The notes under the pieces are model-generated. The model was not told where the DNA came from. It made no database searches and saw only the letters and a program-made list of their open reading frames with translations. A DNA stretch of 30,009 nucleotides from Clostridiales bacterium (lineage in GTDB: Bacteria; Bacillota; Clostridia; Oscillospirales; QAMX01). Position 1 is the stretch's first letter; each line of letters starts with the position of its first letter. The DNA lies in contig JAEERN010000167.1 of the NCBI GenBank assembly GCA_016285815.1, forward strand, positions 1 to 30,009, given 5' to 3'. This document shows, piece by piece, positions 15,347-23,156 of this stretch. A program made the translations under genes and the position numbers.

Positions 15347-16698
15347 ATTTTCTGATGATCGTCGCGGATCAGCACCGGGCGGACGCGCTGGGCTGCCGCG
15401 GCCGGTTCGACATCCGGACGCCGAACCTGGACAGGCTCGCCGCGCGGGGGACTTATTTCGAAAACGCATTCACGCCGCTTCCGGTCTGCACGCCGGCGCG
15501 GCAGTCCATGCTGACGGGGCTGAACCCGGACAGCTACGGCGCCTTTTGGAACCCCGGCTTTTTCGCGGCGGCCGACCCGCCGAAAAACGACTATTGGCCC
15601 GAGATGCTGCGCCGCGCCGGGATGAAGACGGTCTTTCTCGGCAAGTGGGGCGCCTCTGCCAAAACGGGCCCGACGGACTGGGGCTATGAGACCTATATCC
15701 CGTACGGCGACTGGGCCCGCATGGTCCGGGAGAAGTATCCGGATCTGAAGGGCCACGGGTGGTTCGGCGGCACCAGCGGTCTGCCGCTGGCCGACTCCAA
15801 GACCCACTGGCTGGCCGCCCGGGCGGCGGAGCAGATCGAGGCGCTGGCCGGGCGTCCGTGGCACATCCGCGTGGACTATACCGATCCGCACCTGCCTTGC
15901 GAGCCCAGCGAGCCCTTCGCCTCAATGTACGATCCCGCGGAGACCGAGCTCTGGGACGGCTGCGCCGACACGCTGGAGGGAAAGCCCTATATCCAGAAGC
16001 AGCAGGTCGTCAGTTGGGGGCTGGAGAACATGACGGCCGACGACTGGCGCGAGCCTGTGGCGCGGTACCGCGGCATGGTCAGCCAGATCGACGACAGCGT
16101 CGGGATCATCCTGGACGCGCTGGAGCGCACGGGCCAGACGGAGGACACCGTGGTGATGTATCTGTCCGACCACGGCGACACCTGCGGCAGCCACGGGATG
16201 CTGGACAAGCACTATATCCTGTACGACGACGTGGTGCGGGTGCCGTTTTTGGCGGCGGGCCCGGGGATCGCCGCGGGCCGCCGGAAGGAGCTGGTCTCCA
16301 TCGGCTTCGACCTGGCTCCGACGCTGGACGAGCTGTTCGGCATCCGGTCGCCCAAGGCCGTGGGCCGCTCCATGGCCCCGCTGCTGCGGGGAGAGCGGGT
16401 ACCGGATTGGCGGACCGGCATCAACGCCAGCTCCAACGGCCAGCAGTTCGGCTTTTTCAACCAGCGCATGCTGCGGGACAGCCGCTATAAATACATCTGG
16501 AACATGACGGACGTCGACGAGTTCTACGACACGCTGGAGGATCCGGGCGAGACCAGGAACCTGATCCGCGCCCCGGAGCACGCCGAGCGCATCGCGGCCA
16601 TGCGGCGGGAGCTGCTGGCGCTTTTGAGGGAACAGGGCGACCTGTTCCTGAAGGGAGGCTGGCTGGACCGCCAGCTGGAGGAAGGGAGAAAGATCTGA
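15343..16698 (+). CDS. Cytoplasmic sulfatase-family hydrolase
   Basis: The 451-residue protein is an alkaline-phosphatase-superfamily sulfatase. The formylglycine motif C49-T-P-A-R53 is intact, so Cys49 would need an anaerobic sulfatase-maturating radical-SAM enzyme, not seen here. Metal residues Asp9/Gln10 and Asp276/His277 (S-D-H-G-D) and the D-P-H-L-P histidine (His183) are present. The normal G-K-W-H motif reads G100-K-W-G103, so one active-site histidine is missing. There is no signal peptide: the metal-binding aspartate is residue 9. Substrates must be imported or made inside. Phosphonate monoester hydrolases and phosphodiesterases share this architecture, so sulfate ester cleavage is not certain. 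Coupled to the isomerase upstream and two phosphoesterases downstream. Confidence 0.88.
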   Translation: MNFLMIVADQHRADALGCRGRFDIRTPNLDRLAARGTYFENAFTPLPVCTPARQSMLTGLNPDSYGAFWNPGFFAAADPPKNDYWPEMLRRAGMKTVFLGKWGASAKTGPTDWGYETYIPYGDWARMVREKYPDLKGHGWFGGTSGLPLADSKTHWLAARAAEQIEALAGRPWHIRVDYTDPHLPCEPSEPFASMYDPAETELWDGCADTLEGKPYIQKQQVVSWGLENMTADDWREPVARYRGMVSQIDDSVGIILDALERTGQTEDTVVMYLSDHGDTCGSHGMLDKHYILYDDVVRVPFLAAGPGIAAGRRKELVSIGFDLAPTLDELFGIRSPKAVGRSMAPLLRGERVPDWRTGINASSNGQQFGFFNQRMLRDSRYKYIWNMTDVDEFYDTLEDPGETRNLIRAPEHAERIAAMRRELLALLREQGDLFLKGGWLDRQLEEGRKI

Positions 16699-17643
16699 GT
16701 GGCGGGACTTCGCGATTTTCACATGGGCGAGAACCGGTTTTTCAAGATCGCCCAGATCACCGATCTGCACCTGAGCTCTTTCCGCAACCCGGGGCCGGAG
16801 CAGCGAACTCTGGCGCTGGTGGAGGAGATCGCCGAGGCGGAAAAGCCGGATCTGTTCGTCTGTACGGGCGATCTGGCCTGGCGGCACGACTGTGTGCCGT
16901 GCATGAAAGAGTTCTGCCGCTTCATGGACGAGCACAGGTACCCGTGGACCTTTGCCTACGGCAACCACGAGCGGGATTACGGCCCGCCGACGCGTGTGCT
17001 GGAGCGGATCATGACCGAGTCGGAGTACTGCATCTTCGACCGCGGGCCGGACGACGTCCGGGGCCAGTCCAACTACGCCGTCGGCGTATACAACCGGGAA
17101 GAGCGGCTTCGCTTTTTGCTTTGGATGGTGGACAACTGCGAGTACACCACGCTGCGCGGCCGACCGGTGACGGCCTATATCGACAGCTCGCAGATCGATT
17201 GGTTCACCGAAGAGAAAAAGCGCCTGTCCACCGAGTTCGGCGACGGGGCCCGCTCGCTGTTCTTCATGCACATCCCGCTGCCGGAGTATCAGCACGCCTA
17301 TGACGCGGGCGCGGCCGTCGGCAACTGTCTGGAGAACATCTGTATGCCGGAGATCAACTCGGGAGCCTTTGCCGCCATGCTGGAGATGGGAGACGTGCTG
17401 GGCGTCTTCGTGGGCCACGACCACACCAACGACTTTGTCGCCGACTGGCACGGGGTCAAGCTGTGCTACGGCCGCACCACGGGCTATTGCGACCACCGCC
17501 GCGGCGGGTATCCCAACAGCGACTTTGCCCGGGGCGCGCGGATCATCCTGCTGGACCAGCAGCGCGTGGACCGTCTGGAGACCTATCTGTATCTGTGCGG
17601 CGGCGAGATCGTGCGCCAGGAGAAAGGGGAGGATGCGCAATGA
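16699..17643 (+). CDS. Calcineurin-like metallophosphoesterase, first copy
   Basis: The 314-residue protein has every metallophosphoesterase block: D22-x-H24 in I-T-D-L-H-L, G57-D58 in T-G-D-L-A-W, G-N-H-E (88-91), His191 in F-M-H-I-P-L-P-E-Y, and G-H-D-H (239-242). These bind two metal ions and cleave phosphomono- or diesters. The pattern most resembles the Dcr2/PAP29-like branch. No signal peptide. The GTG at 16699 follows the sulfatase stop directly with GGGAG ten bases before; ATG at 16723 is an alternative that keeps all motifs. The next gene is a paralogue, overlapping by four bases. The substrate is unknown; it may act on the same molecule as the sulfatase. Confidence 0.88.
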   Translation: MAGLRDFHMGENRFFKIAQITDLHLSSFRNPGPEQRTLALVEEIAEAEKPDLFVCTGDLAWRHDCVPCMKEFCRFMDEHRYPWTFAYGNHERDYGPPTRVLERIMTESEYCIFDRGPDDVRGQSNYAVGVYNREERLRFLLWMVDNCEYTTLRGRPVTAYIDSSQIDWFTEEKKRLSTEFGDGARSLFFMHIPLPEYQHAYDAGAAVGNCLENICMPEINSGAFAAMLEMGDVLGVFVGHDHTNDFVADWHGVKLCYGRTTGYCDHRRGGYPNSDFARGARIILLDQQRVDRLETYLYLCGGEIVRQEKGEDAQ

Positions 17644-18566
17644 AGCGGGACGTTTTGACCATCGACACGTCGCGGCCCCTGCGTCTTCTGCAGCTGACGG
17701 ACCTTCATCTGGGCCTGCACTTTGACCAGAAATACCGCCGCCTCACCGAGAAGCTGGTGCGCGACGCCATCGAGGGGACGAGCCCGGATCTGATCGCGCT
17801 GACGGGGGATCTGGCCTGGTGCCCCGAGACCGAGCGGATCTATCGGGACTTCTGCGCGCTGATGGACGGCTACGGCATCCCCTGGGGGTTCTGCTTCGGC
17901 AACCACGACCGGGATTACGTCAAGGACGTCCGCTGTCTGGAGGACATCCTCGAGGCCAGCGAGACCTGTCTCTACACCAACGGCTGCGAGGAGGCCTTCG
18001 GCTACGGCAACTACTGCGTGCGGCTGGAGGACGGGAACGGAAAGCTGATCCACGCGCTCTACTTTTTCGACAACGCCTGGGTGCACCACTATGACGGCAT
18101 GCACCATCTGACCTGCGGCAGCCTGAGCCACAACCGCTTTTTCCGGGCCAACCAGCACGAGTTGAAGCGCAACGGCGACCGGTTCTGCGTCTGGGGCTTC
18201 GTCCACGTGCCGCTGATGGAATATGCGGACATGTGGCGGCAGGGCGGCTGCGTCGGCCTGCGCAACGGCCCCGAGGCCCACGCGCTGGTCAACACGGGCC
18301 TGTTCTGCACCATGGCGGAGGACAAGCTGACCAAGGGCATCTTCTGCGGCCACGACCACGGCACCTGTTATTCGGGCGAATACTACGGGATCCGGCTGAT
18401 CTACGGCCGGACCACCGGCTTCAACCAGTCCAAGGGCGGCGTCACCGTGACGCCCTGCGGCGCGCGGGTCTGCGACATCACGCCGCAGGGCGAGGTCAGC
18501 ACGTTCTTCTTCCTGGAGGACGGGACCCTTCGCAACGCCGACGACACGCTGAAAGTCGATCTGTGA
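17640..18566 (+). CDS. Calcineurin-like metallophosphoesterase, second copy
   Basis: This 308-residue paralogue of the preceding gene has D21-x-H23, G56-D57 in T-G-D-L-A-W, G-N-H-D (87-90), a histidine in V-H-V-P-L-M-E-Y and the C-terminal G-H-D-H. Where copy one has G-N-H-E this one has G-N-H-D, and the middle region, with several His and Trp residues near residue 140, is different, so the two probably prefer different substrates or steps. The start ATG overlaps the upstream stop (ATGA); the frame is open before it only inside the previous gene. No signal peptide. A heterodimer or two successive cleavages are equally possible. Confidence 0.88.
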   Translation: MKRDVLTIDTSRPLRLLQLTDLHLGLHFDQKYRRLTEKLVRDAIEGTSPDLIALTGDLAWCPETERIYRDFCALMDGYGIPWGFCFGNHDRDYVKDVRCLEDILEASETCLYTNGCEEAFGYGNYCVRLEDGNGKLIHALYFFDNAWVHHYDGMHHLTCGSLSHNRFFRANQHELKRNGDRFCVWGFVHVPLMEYADMWRQGGCVGLRNGPEAHALVNTGLFCTMAEDKLTKGIFCGHDHGTCYSGEYYGIRLIYGRTTGFNQSKGGVTVTPCGARVCDITPQGEVSTFFFLEDGTLRNADDTLKVDL

Positions 18567-18571
18567 GGAAC

Positions 18572-19735
18572 ATGAGCAAGGGCGGAGAGCTTCGAAACGC
18601 GATCAGACAATACTTCAAAAAGACGGACTTCTTTCTTCTCACCGTCGCCATAGCCTGCTCGGGCATCGGCCTCGTGCTGATCAGCTCGGTGGGCACCCGG
18701 CGGGAGATGATCGTCCAATCGGTGGCCATCGTCCTGGGGATCCTGGCCTATCTTTTCCTGACGTTTTTTGATCTGGAACAGCTCTCCTCCTTCTGGAAGG
18801 TCGCCTTCGTCCTGAATCTGGTGCTGCTGCTGCTGCCGCTGCTGTTCGGCCGCGGGATGGAGGAGACCGGCAACAACAGCTGGATCCGCATCGACCTTCC
18901 CAGCGGCCTTCAGGTGGGGTTTCAGCCGGACGAGCTGGGACGAGTCATCTACATCTTCACGCTGGCCCGTCACTTCAAGGAGCTGGACGAGCGGCTGAAC
19001 ACCTTCAAGGGGCTTCTGTTCCTGGGGATCCACGCGCTGCTCCCCGTGGCGTTCGTCCTGTTCTTTTCCCGGGACGACGGCATGGCGGTCAGCTATCTGT
19101 TCATCTTTGCGGTCATGATGTTCGCCGGCGGGATCTATCTGCGCTATTGCGCGGCGGGGATCGCGCTGGCCGCGGCGGCGGTGCCGCTGCTGTGGATCTT
19201 CGTGCTGAACCAGTATCAGAAGGACCGCTTCATCGTGCTGTTCGACGCGACCTATAAGCCGGACAGCGTCGGCTATCACCAGACCCAGAGCCTGGCCGCC
19301 ATCCGAAGCGGCGGCTTCTGGGGCGACGGGTACGGACAGGGCTCGATCTGCCAGTACGACTATCTGCCCGCCGACCACACGGACTTCGTCTTCTGCGTCG
19401 CCTGTGAGGAGTTCGGCTTTTTCGGCGGGATGACCATCCTGGCGCTGCTTTCCGCCATCATCGTCGCCTGTGTGATCACGGCCTTCCGCATGCGGGAGGA
19501 CAAGTTCAGCCTGCTGTGCTGCGTCGGCATCGCCGCCATGTTCACCTTCCAGACCTTCCTGAACGTCGGCATGTGCATGCGTCTGGCGCCGGTGGTTGGC
19601 CTGACGCTGCCGTTCATCAGCTACGGCGGCACTTCCGTTGTGACCATGTACGTGGCGCTTGGGCTGGTGGCGTCGCTGAAGAGCCACTATATCAAGCGGG
19701 CCTACGCCCACGAGGGCGGCGGACTGGACAGCTGA
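18572..19735 (+). CDS. RodA/FtsW (SEDS) peptidoglycan polymerase family
   Basis: SEDS proteins polymerise lipid II into glycan strands together with a class B penicillin-binding protein. The 387-residue protein has about ten membrane segments and the family landmarks: N-N-S-W-I near residue 105, G-F-W-G-D-G-Y-G-Q-G, then the A-D-H-T-D-F-V-F stretch with E-E-F-G-F, and F-I-S-Y-G-G-T-S near the C-terminus. Whether it serves elongation (RodA), division or sporulation (SpoVE) cannot be told. It starts five bases after the phosphoesterase stop, so it appears to share the sulfatase operon. No PBP2 or mre gene is nearby. The weak GAGG site suggests coupling to upstream translation. Confidence 0.92.
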   Translation: MSKGGELRNAIRQYFKKTDFFLLTVAIACSGIGLVLISSVGTRREMIVQSVAIVLGILAYLFLTFFDLEQLSSFWKVAFVLNLVLLLLPLLFGRGMEETGNNSWIRIDLPSGLQVGFQPDELGRVIYIFTLARHFKELDERLNTFKGLLFLGIHALLPVAFVLFFSRDDGMAVSYLFIFAVMMFAGGIYLRYCAAGIALAAAAVPLLWIFVLNQYQKDRFIVLFDATYKPDSVGYHQTQSLAAIRSGGFWGDGYGQGSICQYDYLPADHTDFVFCVACEEFGFFGGMTILALLSAIIVACVITAFRMREDKFSLLCCVGIAAMFTFQTFLNVGMCMRLAPVVGLTLPFISYGGTSVVTMYVALGLVASLKSHYIKRAYAHEGGGLDS

Positions 19736-19738
19736 AGC

Positions 19739-19759
19739 CCGAAGAAAAAATTTTTTCGG
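19739..19759. terminator. Weak AT-core hairpin after the SEDS gene
   Basis: CCGAAG, six A, six T and CGG form an imperfect self-complementary element directly after the SEDS stop. The T-run is inside the stem, not after it, so it is a poor terminator; it may simply be an AT-rich promoter-proximal element. Confidence 0.3.
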
Positions 19760-19763
19760 CGCC

Positions 19764-19792
19764 GTGCGACAAAACGGCCGTCCGGATCGTTA
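19764..19792 (+). promoter_or_regulatory. Candidate ECF-type autoregulatory promoter
   Basis: GTGCGAC followed by A4 (19764-19774) and CGTTA (19788-19792) are separated by 17 bases between the GCGAC and CGT cores. This is the layout of many ECF promoters (an AAC/GAC-type -35 and a CGT-type -10). It lies just before the sigma factor gene, as expected for self-activation. The match is by pattern only. Confidence 0.4.
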
Positions 19793-19817
19793 ATAATCTA
19801 TGAGAGGGTTCGACATC

Positions 19818-20303
19818 ATGCCGGAGTTCGACCGAGAGCGGTTTTCCGAGATCTACGAGCGGAACCACCCGTGGATCTACCGCGTCTGCTTCGCCTATAT
19901 GAAAAACGCGCCGGACGCCGAGGACTGCACAGAAGACGCCTTCGTCCGCCTGCTGGATGCCCGGCCCTCTCTGGAGGACGAAAAGCACGAGCGCGCCTGG
20001 CTGACGGTCGCCGCCATGAACGTGTGCCGGGACAGGCTCCGCCGCTGGCGGCGGAGGCGGACCGTCCCGGAGGACCTTGCGGAGCAGCTTCCCGACGAAG
20101 ATGGGGAGGAGCGGCGCGAGGTGCTGGACGCCGTGATGCGTCTGCCGGGAAAATACAAGGACGTGGTCGTGCTCTATTACTATTTGGGATACAAGTCCGA
20201 CGAGGTCGCGCTCGTGCTGCGCGAGTCGCCGTCGACGGTCCGGAACCGTCTGGCGGCGGCAAGGCGCCGTCTGCGCGGCGCGCTGGGAGGAAATGCGGAA
20301 TGA
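19818..20303 (+). CDS. ECF-type RNA polymerase sigma factor
   Basis: The 161-residue product has sigma-70 region 2 (about 10-75, with F-A-Y-M-K-N-x-x-D-A-E-D and A-F-V-R-L-L) and region 4 (about 105-150, with L-P-G-K-Y-K-D-V-V-V-L-Y-Y-Y and the helix-turn-helix S-D-E-V-A-L-V-L-R-E-S-P-S-T-V-R-N-R-L). Regions 1 and 3 are missing, as in extracytoplasmic-function sigma factors. The ATG at 19818 is preferred over the one at 19800 because GAGAGGG lies nine bases before it and 19800 has no ribosome site. The next gene overlaps by four bases and encodes a membrane protein, the usual sigma/anti-sigma pairing. Target genes are unknown. Confidence 0.9.
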   Translation: MPEFDRERFSEIYERNHPWIYRVCFAYMKNAPDAEDCTEDAFVRLLDARPSLEDEKHERAWLTVAAMNVCRDRLRRWRRRRTVPEDLAEQLPDEDGEERREVLDAVMRLPGKYKDVVVLYYYLGYKSDEVALVLRESPSTVRNRLAAARRRLRGALGGNAE

Positions 20304-20914
20304 ACGAAAGTGAAATGATCTGCGCGGCGCTGGACGCCGTCGCCCCGGCGCCGGGCGCCCGGGAGCGGATGCTGGAAAACATCGAAAAAAAGGCGTCCGC
20401 GGAGATCCGTCCCGCCGACCGGCGGCTGCGCCGCGCGATCCTGACCGCCTGCTGTCTCTGTGTGCTGATCTCGGGGAGCATCGCGCTGATCCCGCGCTTT
20501 TTGGACCGCGGCGAGGCGGAGAACGCGTCGACGCTCACCGGCTATGTGGTCTACGATTCGCCGGAGGCCTTCAAGGCCATGCTGGACCTTTCGCTGGACG
20601 CCCCGGAGGGGGTGGAACAGGTCCGGTACAGCATCGGATCGGAGAAGATCGCCTGCGTGGACTTTTTCGCCGGCGAGCACGCCTATTTCCTTCTGGCCAC
20701 CCGGCTGGAGGGGGACGTTTCCGGGCTCTACGGCAAGACGGTCCGGACGGTGCCGCTGGAAAACGGCGGGTCGCTCGCCCGTCTGTCCGCGGACGGCGAG
20801 ACCGTCTGGAAGGCAGTCTGGTCCGACGGGGACGTGCAGTACTGTCTGGCCAACACGGACGGAGCGGAGGAGGACGAGGTGCTGGCCGTCTGCCGGGCCG
20901 TGACGGGCAAGTGA
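20300..20914 (+). CDS. Single-pass membrane protein, probable anti-sigma factor
   Basis: The 204-residue protein has a cytoplasmic N-terminal 45 residues, one membrane segment at about 46-66 (A-I-L-T-A-C-C-L-C-V-L-I-S-G) and an extracytoplasmic domain of about 135 residues that I do not recognise. Topology, the ATGA overlap with the sigma gene and the shared terminator make it a likely anti-sigma factor that holds the sigma factor until an envelope signal. The N-terminal part is too short and lacks the H-x3-C-x2-C pattern of zinc anti-sigma domains, so the inhibitory mode is open. The outer domain's V-V-Y-D-S-P-E-A-F-K-A-M segment may be a sensor element. Confidence 0.65.
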   Translation: MNESEMICAALDAVAPAPGARERMLENIEKKASAEIRPADRRLRRAILTACCLCVLISGSIALIPRFLDRGEAENASTLTGYVVYDSPEAFKAMLDLSLDAPEGVEQVRYSIGSEKIACVDFFAGEHAYFLLATRLEGDVSGLYGKTVRTVPLENGGSLARLSADGETVWKAVWSDGDVQYCLANTDGAEEDEVLAVCRAVTGK

Positions 20915-20929
20915 ACGCGGACACAAGTG

Positions 20930-20975
20930 AAAAAACGGCGCCGTCCCGCGAAAGGGGACGGCGCCGGCGTTTTTT
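20930..20975. terminator. Strong bidirectional terminator
   Basis: CGGCGCCGTCCC (20936-20947) and GGGACGGCGCCG (20955-20966) form a perfect 12-bp stem with a 7-base loop. Six T (20970-20975) follow on the plus strand, and a run of A before the stem gives the T-tract on the minus strand. It ends the sigma/anti-sigma operon from one side and the metK-led block from the other. Confidence 0.9.
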
Positions 20976-20979
20976 GTCT

Positions 20980-21963
20980 TCAGACGGTGGAGCGCATGGC
21001 GGCGGAGGAGCCGGCACAGACGGAGAGGGCGCAGAAGAGCGCCGCCTCGGCGGCCAGCTCGACCGGCGCGAAGGACGCGCGCCGGCCGGGCACGTAGACC
21101 GGCGCGCCGTCGGCCAGAGCCGAGGCCAGCAGACAGCAGAACATGGCGCGGCGCTTTCGCCCAAGCGCAAAGTTCCCGAGGCCTTTGACGCGCCCCAGCG
21201 CCCGGTCCAGCTCCCAGACGGCGTCGGCGGCAGCCAGTCCGTCGAGGCCGGACAGGCTCAGCAGAGCCGCCGCGGAGAGCTCGATCCCGCGGCCGGTCCG
21301 GATCCCCTTGGACGAGAGGGCCAGCCCGAAGCGGCGGAACCGCTCGCACAGGGCCATGGCGTCTTCTCCGCCCAGCGAAAGCACCAGCGCCAGCGCCTGG
21401 GCCGCATAGGCGTCGCAGTCGCGCCGCAGATCCGTATAACACCGTTCCATGCGGTCGAGGATCTCGTCCTCCCGGCGGCCGGAGCAGAGCGCCAGCGCGA
21501 ACAGCGCGGCGTTTTCGGATCCGGCCAGCAGAGGCCGGCGCAGGGCCGCGCCCCGGACCAGCTCGGTGACGCCGCGGCAGAGCTCCTCGCGCTCGGACGG
21601 CGGACAGAACTTTTCGATGACGAAGGCCGCCTGGGGCAGATAGGCCGTGTCCCGCAGCCCGACGCGCAGCAGCCCGTGGGTCCGCTCGACGTCCGCCAGC
21701 AGCGGCTCGGGGTCTCCGGACAGGTCCAGCGCCGCCGCGTAGCCCAACAGCGTCGCCCCGCGGAAGGGCGAGAAGCGGCCCGTGGTCTCTTTGATCCCGG
21801 CGCACACGGCCCCGAGCGAGGCCGCGTCCAGCGTCCGGCCGGCCAGCGCGTACAGCGCGGCGCAGAAGGGGTGCATGTACCCGCCGCTGAAGGCGGCGAA
21901 TTTGGTGCGTACCGTGAGATAGTTGGTTTTGAACAGCTCGCAGACGCGGTCGGCGTCGGCCAT
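20980..21963 (-). CDS. DUF4003 family protein
   Basis: The 327-residue all-helical protein matches DUF4003, a Firmicutes family of unknown function, in length and in features such as the N-terminal K-T-N-Y-L-x-V-R-T-K-F-A segment and the internal A-A-F-V-I-E-K-F. There is no signal peptide or clear membrane anchor, though the C-terminal 40 residues are quite hydrophobic. It is the last gene of the metK-led block, 27 bases after tcdA, with an excellent AAAGGAGGTG ribosome site, and ends against the bidirectional terminator. Nothing in the sequence suggests a catalytic site. Confidence 0.75.
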   Translation of the reverse strand: MADADRVCELFKTNYLTVRTKFAAFSGGYMHPFCAALYALAGRTLDAASLGAVCAGIKETTGRFSPFRGATLLGYAAALDLSGDPEPLLADVERTHGLLRVGLRDTAYLPQAAFVIEKFCPPSEREELCRGVTELVRGAALRRPLLAGSENAALFALALCSGRREDEILDRMERCYTDLRRDCDAYAAQALALVLSLGGEDAMALCERFRRFGLALSSKGIRTGRGIELSAAALLSLSGLDGLAAADAVWELDRALGRVKGLGNFALGRKRRAMFCCLLASALADGAPVYVPGRRASFAPVELAAEAALFCALSVCAGSSAAMRSTV

Positions 21964-21990
21964 GGCGCACCTCCTTTTCCCAACGGGCGG

Positions 21991-22668
21991 TCAGAGACCG
22001 CAGAGGTCCCGGACGATCTTTCCGGCCATGACCAGACCGGCGGCGCCGGGAACGAACGAAACGCTGCCGGGGACCCCAGAGGCGGGGTGCAGCGGCTTTT
22101 CCTCGGAGAAGACCACGTTCAGCGACTCGACCCCGAGCTTTCTCAGCTTTCCCCGGACCGACCGCGCCAGCGGACAGCCGGACGTCCGGTAGACGTCCGT
22201 CACGCGGAAGGCCGTCGGGTCCAGCCGGTTCCCGCACCCCATGGCCGACAGGATCGGGACGCCGAGATCCCGGCAGGCACAGATCAGCGCCAGCTTGGCG
22301 GGCACGTCGTCGATGCAGTCCGCAGCGTAGTCGTACCCCGCGAGGAAGGAAAAGTCGGTCTCCGGGCGGATGAAGCCGGCCATCACGGTCAGCCCGGTCT
22401 CCGGGCGGATGTCCCGCACCCGGGCGGCGACGACCTCGGCCTTGTTCCGGCCCAGCGTCGAGCGCAGGGCGCAGAGCTGACGGTTGAGGTTCGACGGGGC
22501 GACGGCGTCTCCGTCGCACAGCAGGATCCGGCCGACCCCGGCGCGGGCCAGCGCCTCGGCGCAGTAAGAGCCGACGCCGCCGAGACCGAACACCGCGACG
22601 GAAGCGGCGTTCAGACGGTCCGCCCCCTGGCCCAGCAGCAGGCGGGTCCGGGAAGAAATGTCTTCCAT
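21991..22668 (-). CDS. tcdA: TcdA-type tRNA threonylcarbamoyladenosine dehydratase (E1-like)
   Basis: TcdA (CsdL/YgdL) uses ATP to cyclise t6A at tRNA position 37 to ct6A. The 225-residue protein is a ThiF/E1-like enzyme: the nucleotide loop G-L-G-G-V-G-S (28-34), the D52-G-D and S-N-L-N-R-Q segment (59-64) that binds ATP, and the family-specific M-G-C-G-N-R-L-D-P-T and T-S-G-C-P-L-A-R-x-x-R-x-x-L-R-K stretches with the conserved cysteine. Length is slightly short for the family. The ATG at 22668 is five bases after the deaminase stop, without a good ribosome site, so translation is probably coupled. The t6A-forming Sua5 is encoded elsewhere in the window. Confidence 0.9.
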   Translation of the reverse strand: MEDISSRTRLLLGQGADRLNAASVAVFGLGGVGSYCAEALARAGVGRILLCDGDAVAPSNLNRQLCALRSTLGRNKAEVVAARVRDIRPETGLTVMAGFIRPETDFSFLAGYDYAADCIDDVPAKLALICACRDLGVPILSAMGCGNRLDPTAFRVTDVYRTSGCPLARSVRGKLRKLGVESLNVVFSEEKPLHPASGVPGSVSFVPGAAGLVMAGKIVRDLCGL

Positions 22669-22673
22669 GCGGC

Positions 22674-23156
22674 TCAATAGACGGACAGGCCGGACAGCGA
22701 CTCGTCGTGCTCGACCATGTCCGCCACGGGAAGCACCTCGTACTCGTCGGCGGTGCGCCGGACGATGACGTTGGCGATCCCGGCGTTGATGATGAACCGG
22801 CGGCACAGGGCGCAGGGGGAGGCCCCCTCGACGTAGGCGCCGGTCATCTCTTTGCCGACCAGATACAGATCGGCTCCGATCATCTCGTCCCGGGCGGCGG
22901 AGATGATGGCGTTCTGCTCGGCGTGGACGCTGCGGCACAGCTCGTACCGCTCGCCCCGGGGCACCGCCAGCTTCTGGCGGGTGCAGACGCCCAGATCGCA
23001 GCAGTTCCTGCGCCCCCGGGGGGCGCCGACGTAGCCCGTCGAGATGATCTGGTCGTTGTTGACGATGATGGCGCCGAAGTTGCGGCGGAGACAGGTGCCG
23101 CGCTCGCTGACGGTCTCGGCGATGTCAAGATAGTAGTTGATCTTGTCTCTTCTCAT
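22674..23156 (-). CDS. comEB: dCMP deaminase family protein (ComEB-like)
   Basis: The 160-residue protein has the zinc site of cytidine/deoxycytidylate deaminases: H78-A-E80 and P114-C-A-L-C118. The extra C-x(n)-C insert N-C-C-D-L-G-V-C after G-A-P-R-G belongs to the dCMP deaminase branch, which makes dUMP for thymidylate synthesis. The N-terminal S-x-R-G-T-C-L-R-R-x-F-G-A segment is typical. Its ATG lies inside the 3' end of the ABC ATPase gene with a 32-base overlap, and an AAAGGA site ten bases before. A ComEB-like label is by similarity; no competence genes are near. Confidence 0.9.
   Translation of the reverse strand: MRRDKINYYLDIAETVSERGTCLRRNFGAIIVNNDQIISTGYVGAPRGRRNCCDLGVCTRQKLAVPRGERYELCRSVHAEQNAIISAARDEMIGADLYLVGKEMTGAYVEGASPCALCRRFIINAGIANVIVRRTADEYEVLPVADMVEHDESLSGLSVY

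Noticed and set aside
15922..17640. 572-codon minus-strand open frame opposite the sulfatase and first phosphoesterase
   Set aside because: It has no domain and no ribosome site, and lies opposite genes with clear catalytic motifs. Long antisense frames arise from high G+C at third codon positions.
19739..19759. Strong terminator after the SEDS gene
   Set aside because: The A/T runs form the stem itself, with only three G-C pairs at its base and no T-run after it; kept only as a weak candidate.
19800..19817. Earlier ATG (19800) as the sigma factor start
   Set aside because: No ribosome site precedes it, and GAGAGGG just downstream is well placed for the ATG at 19818.
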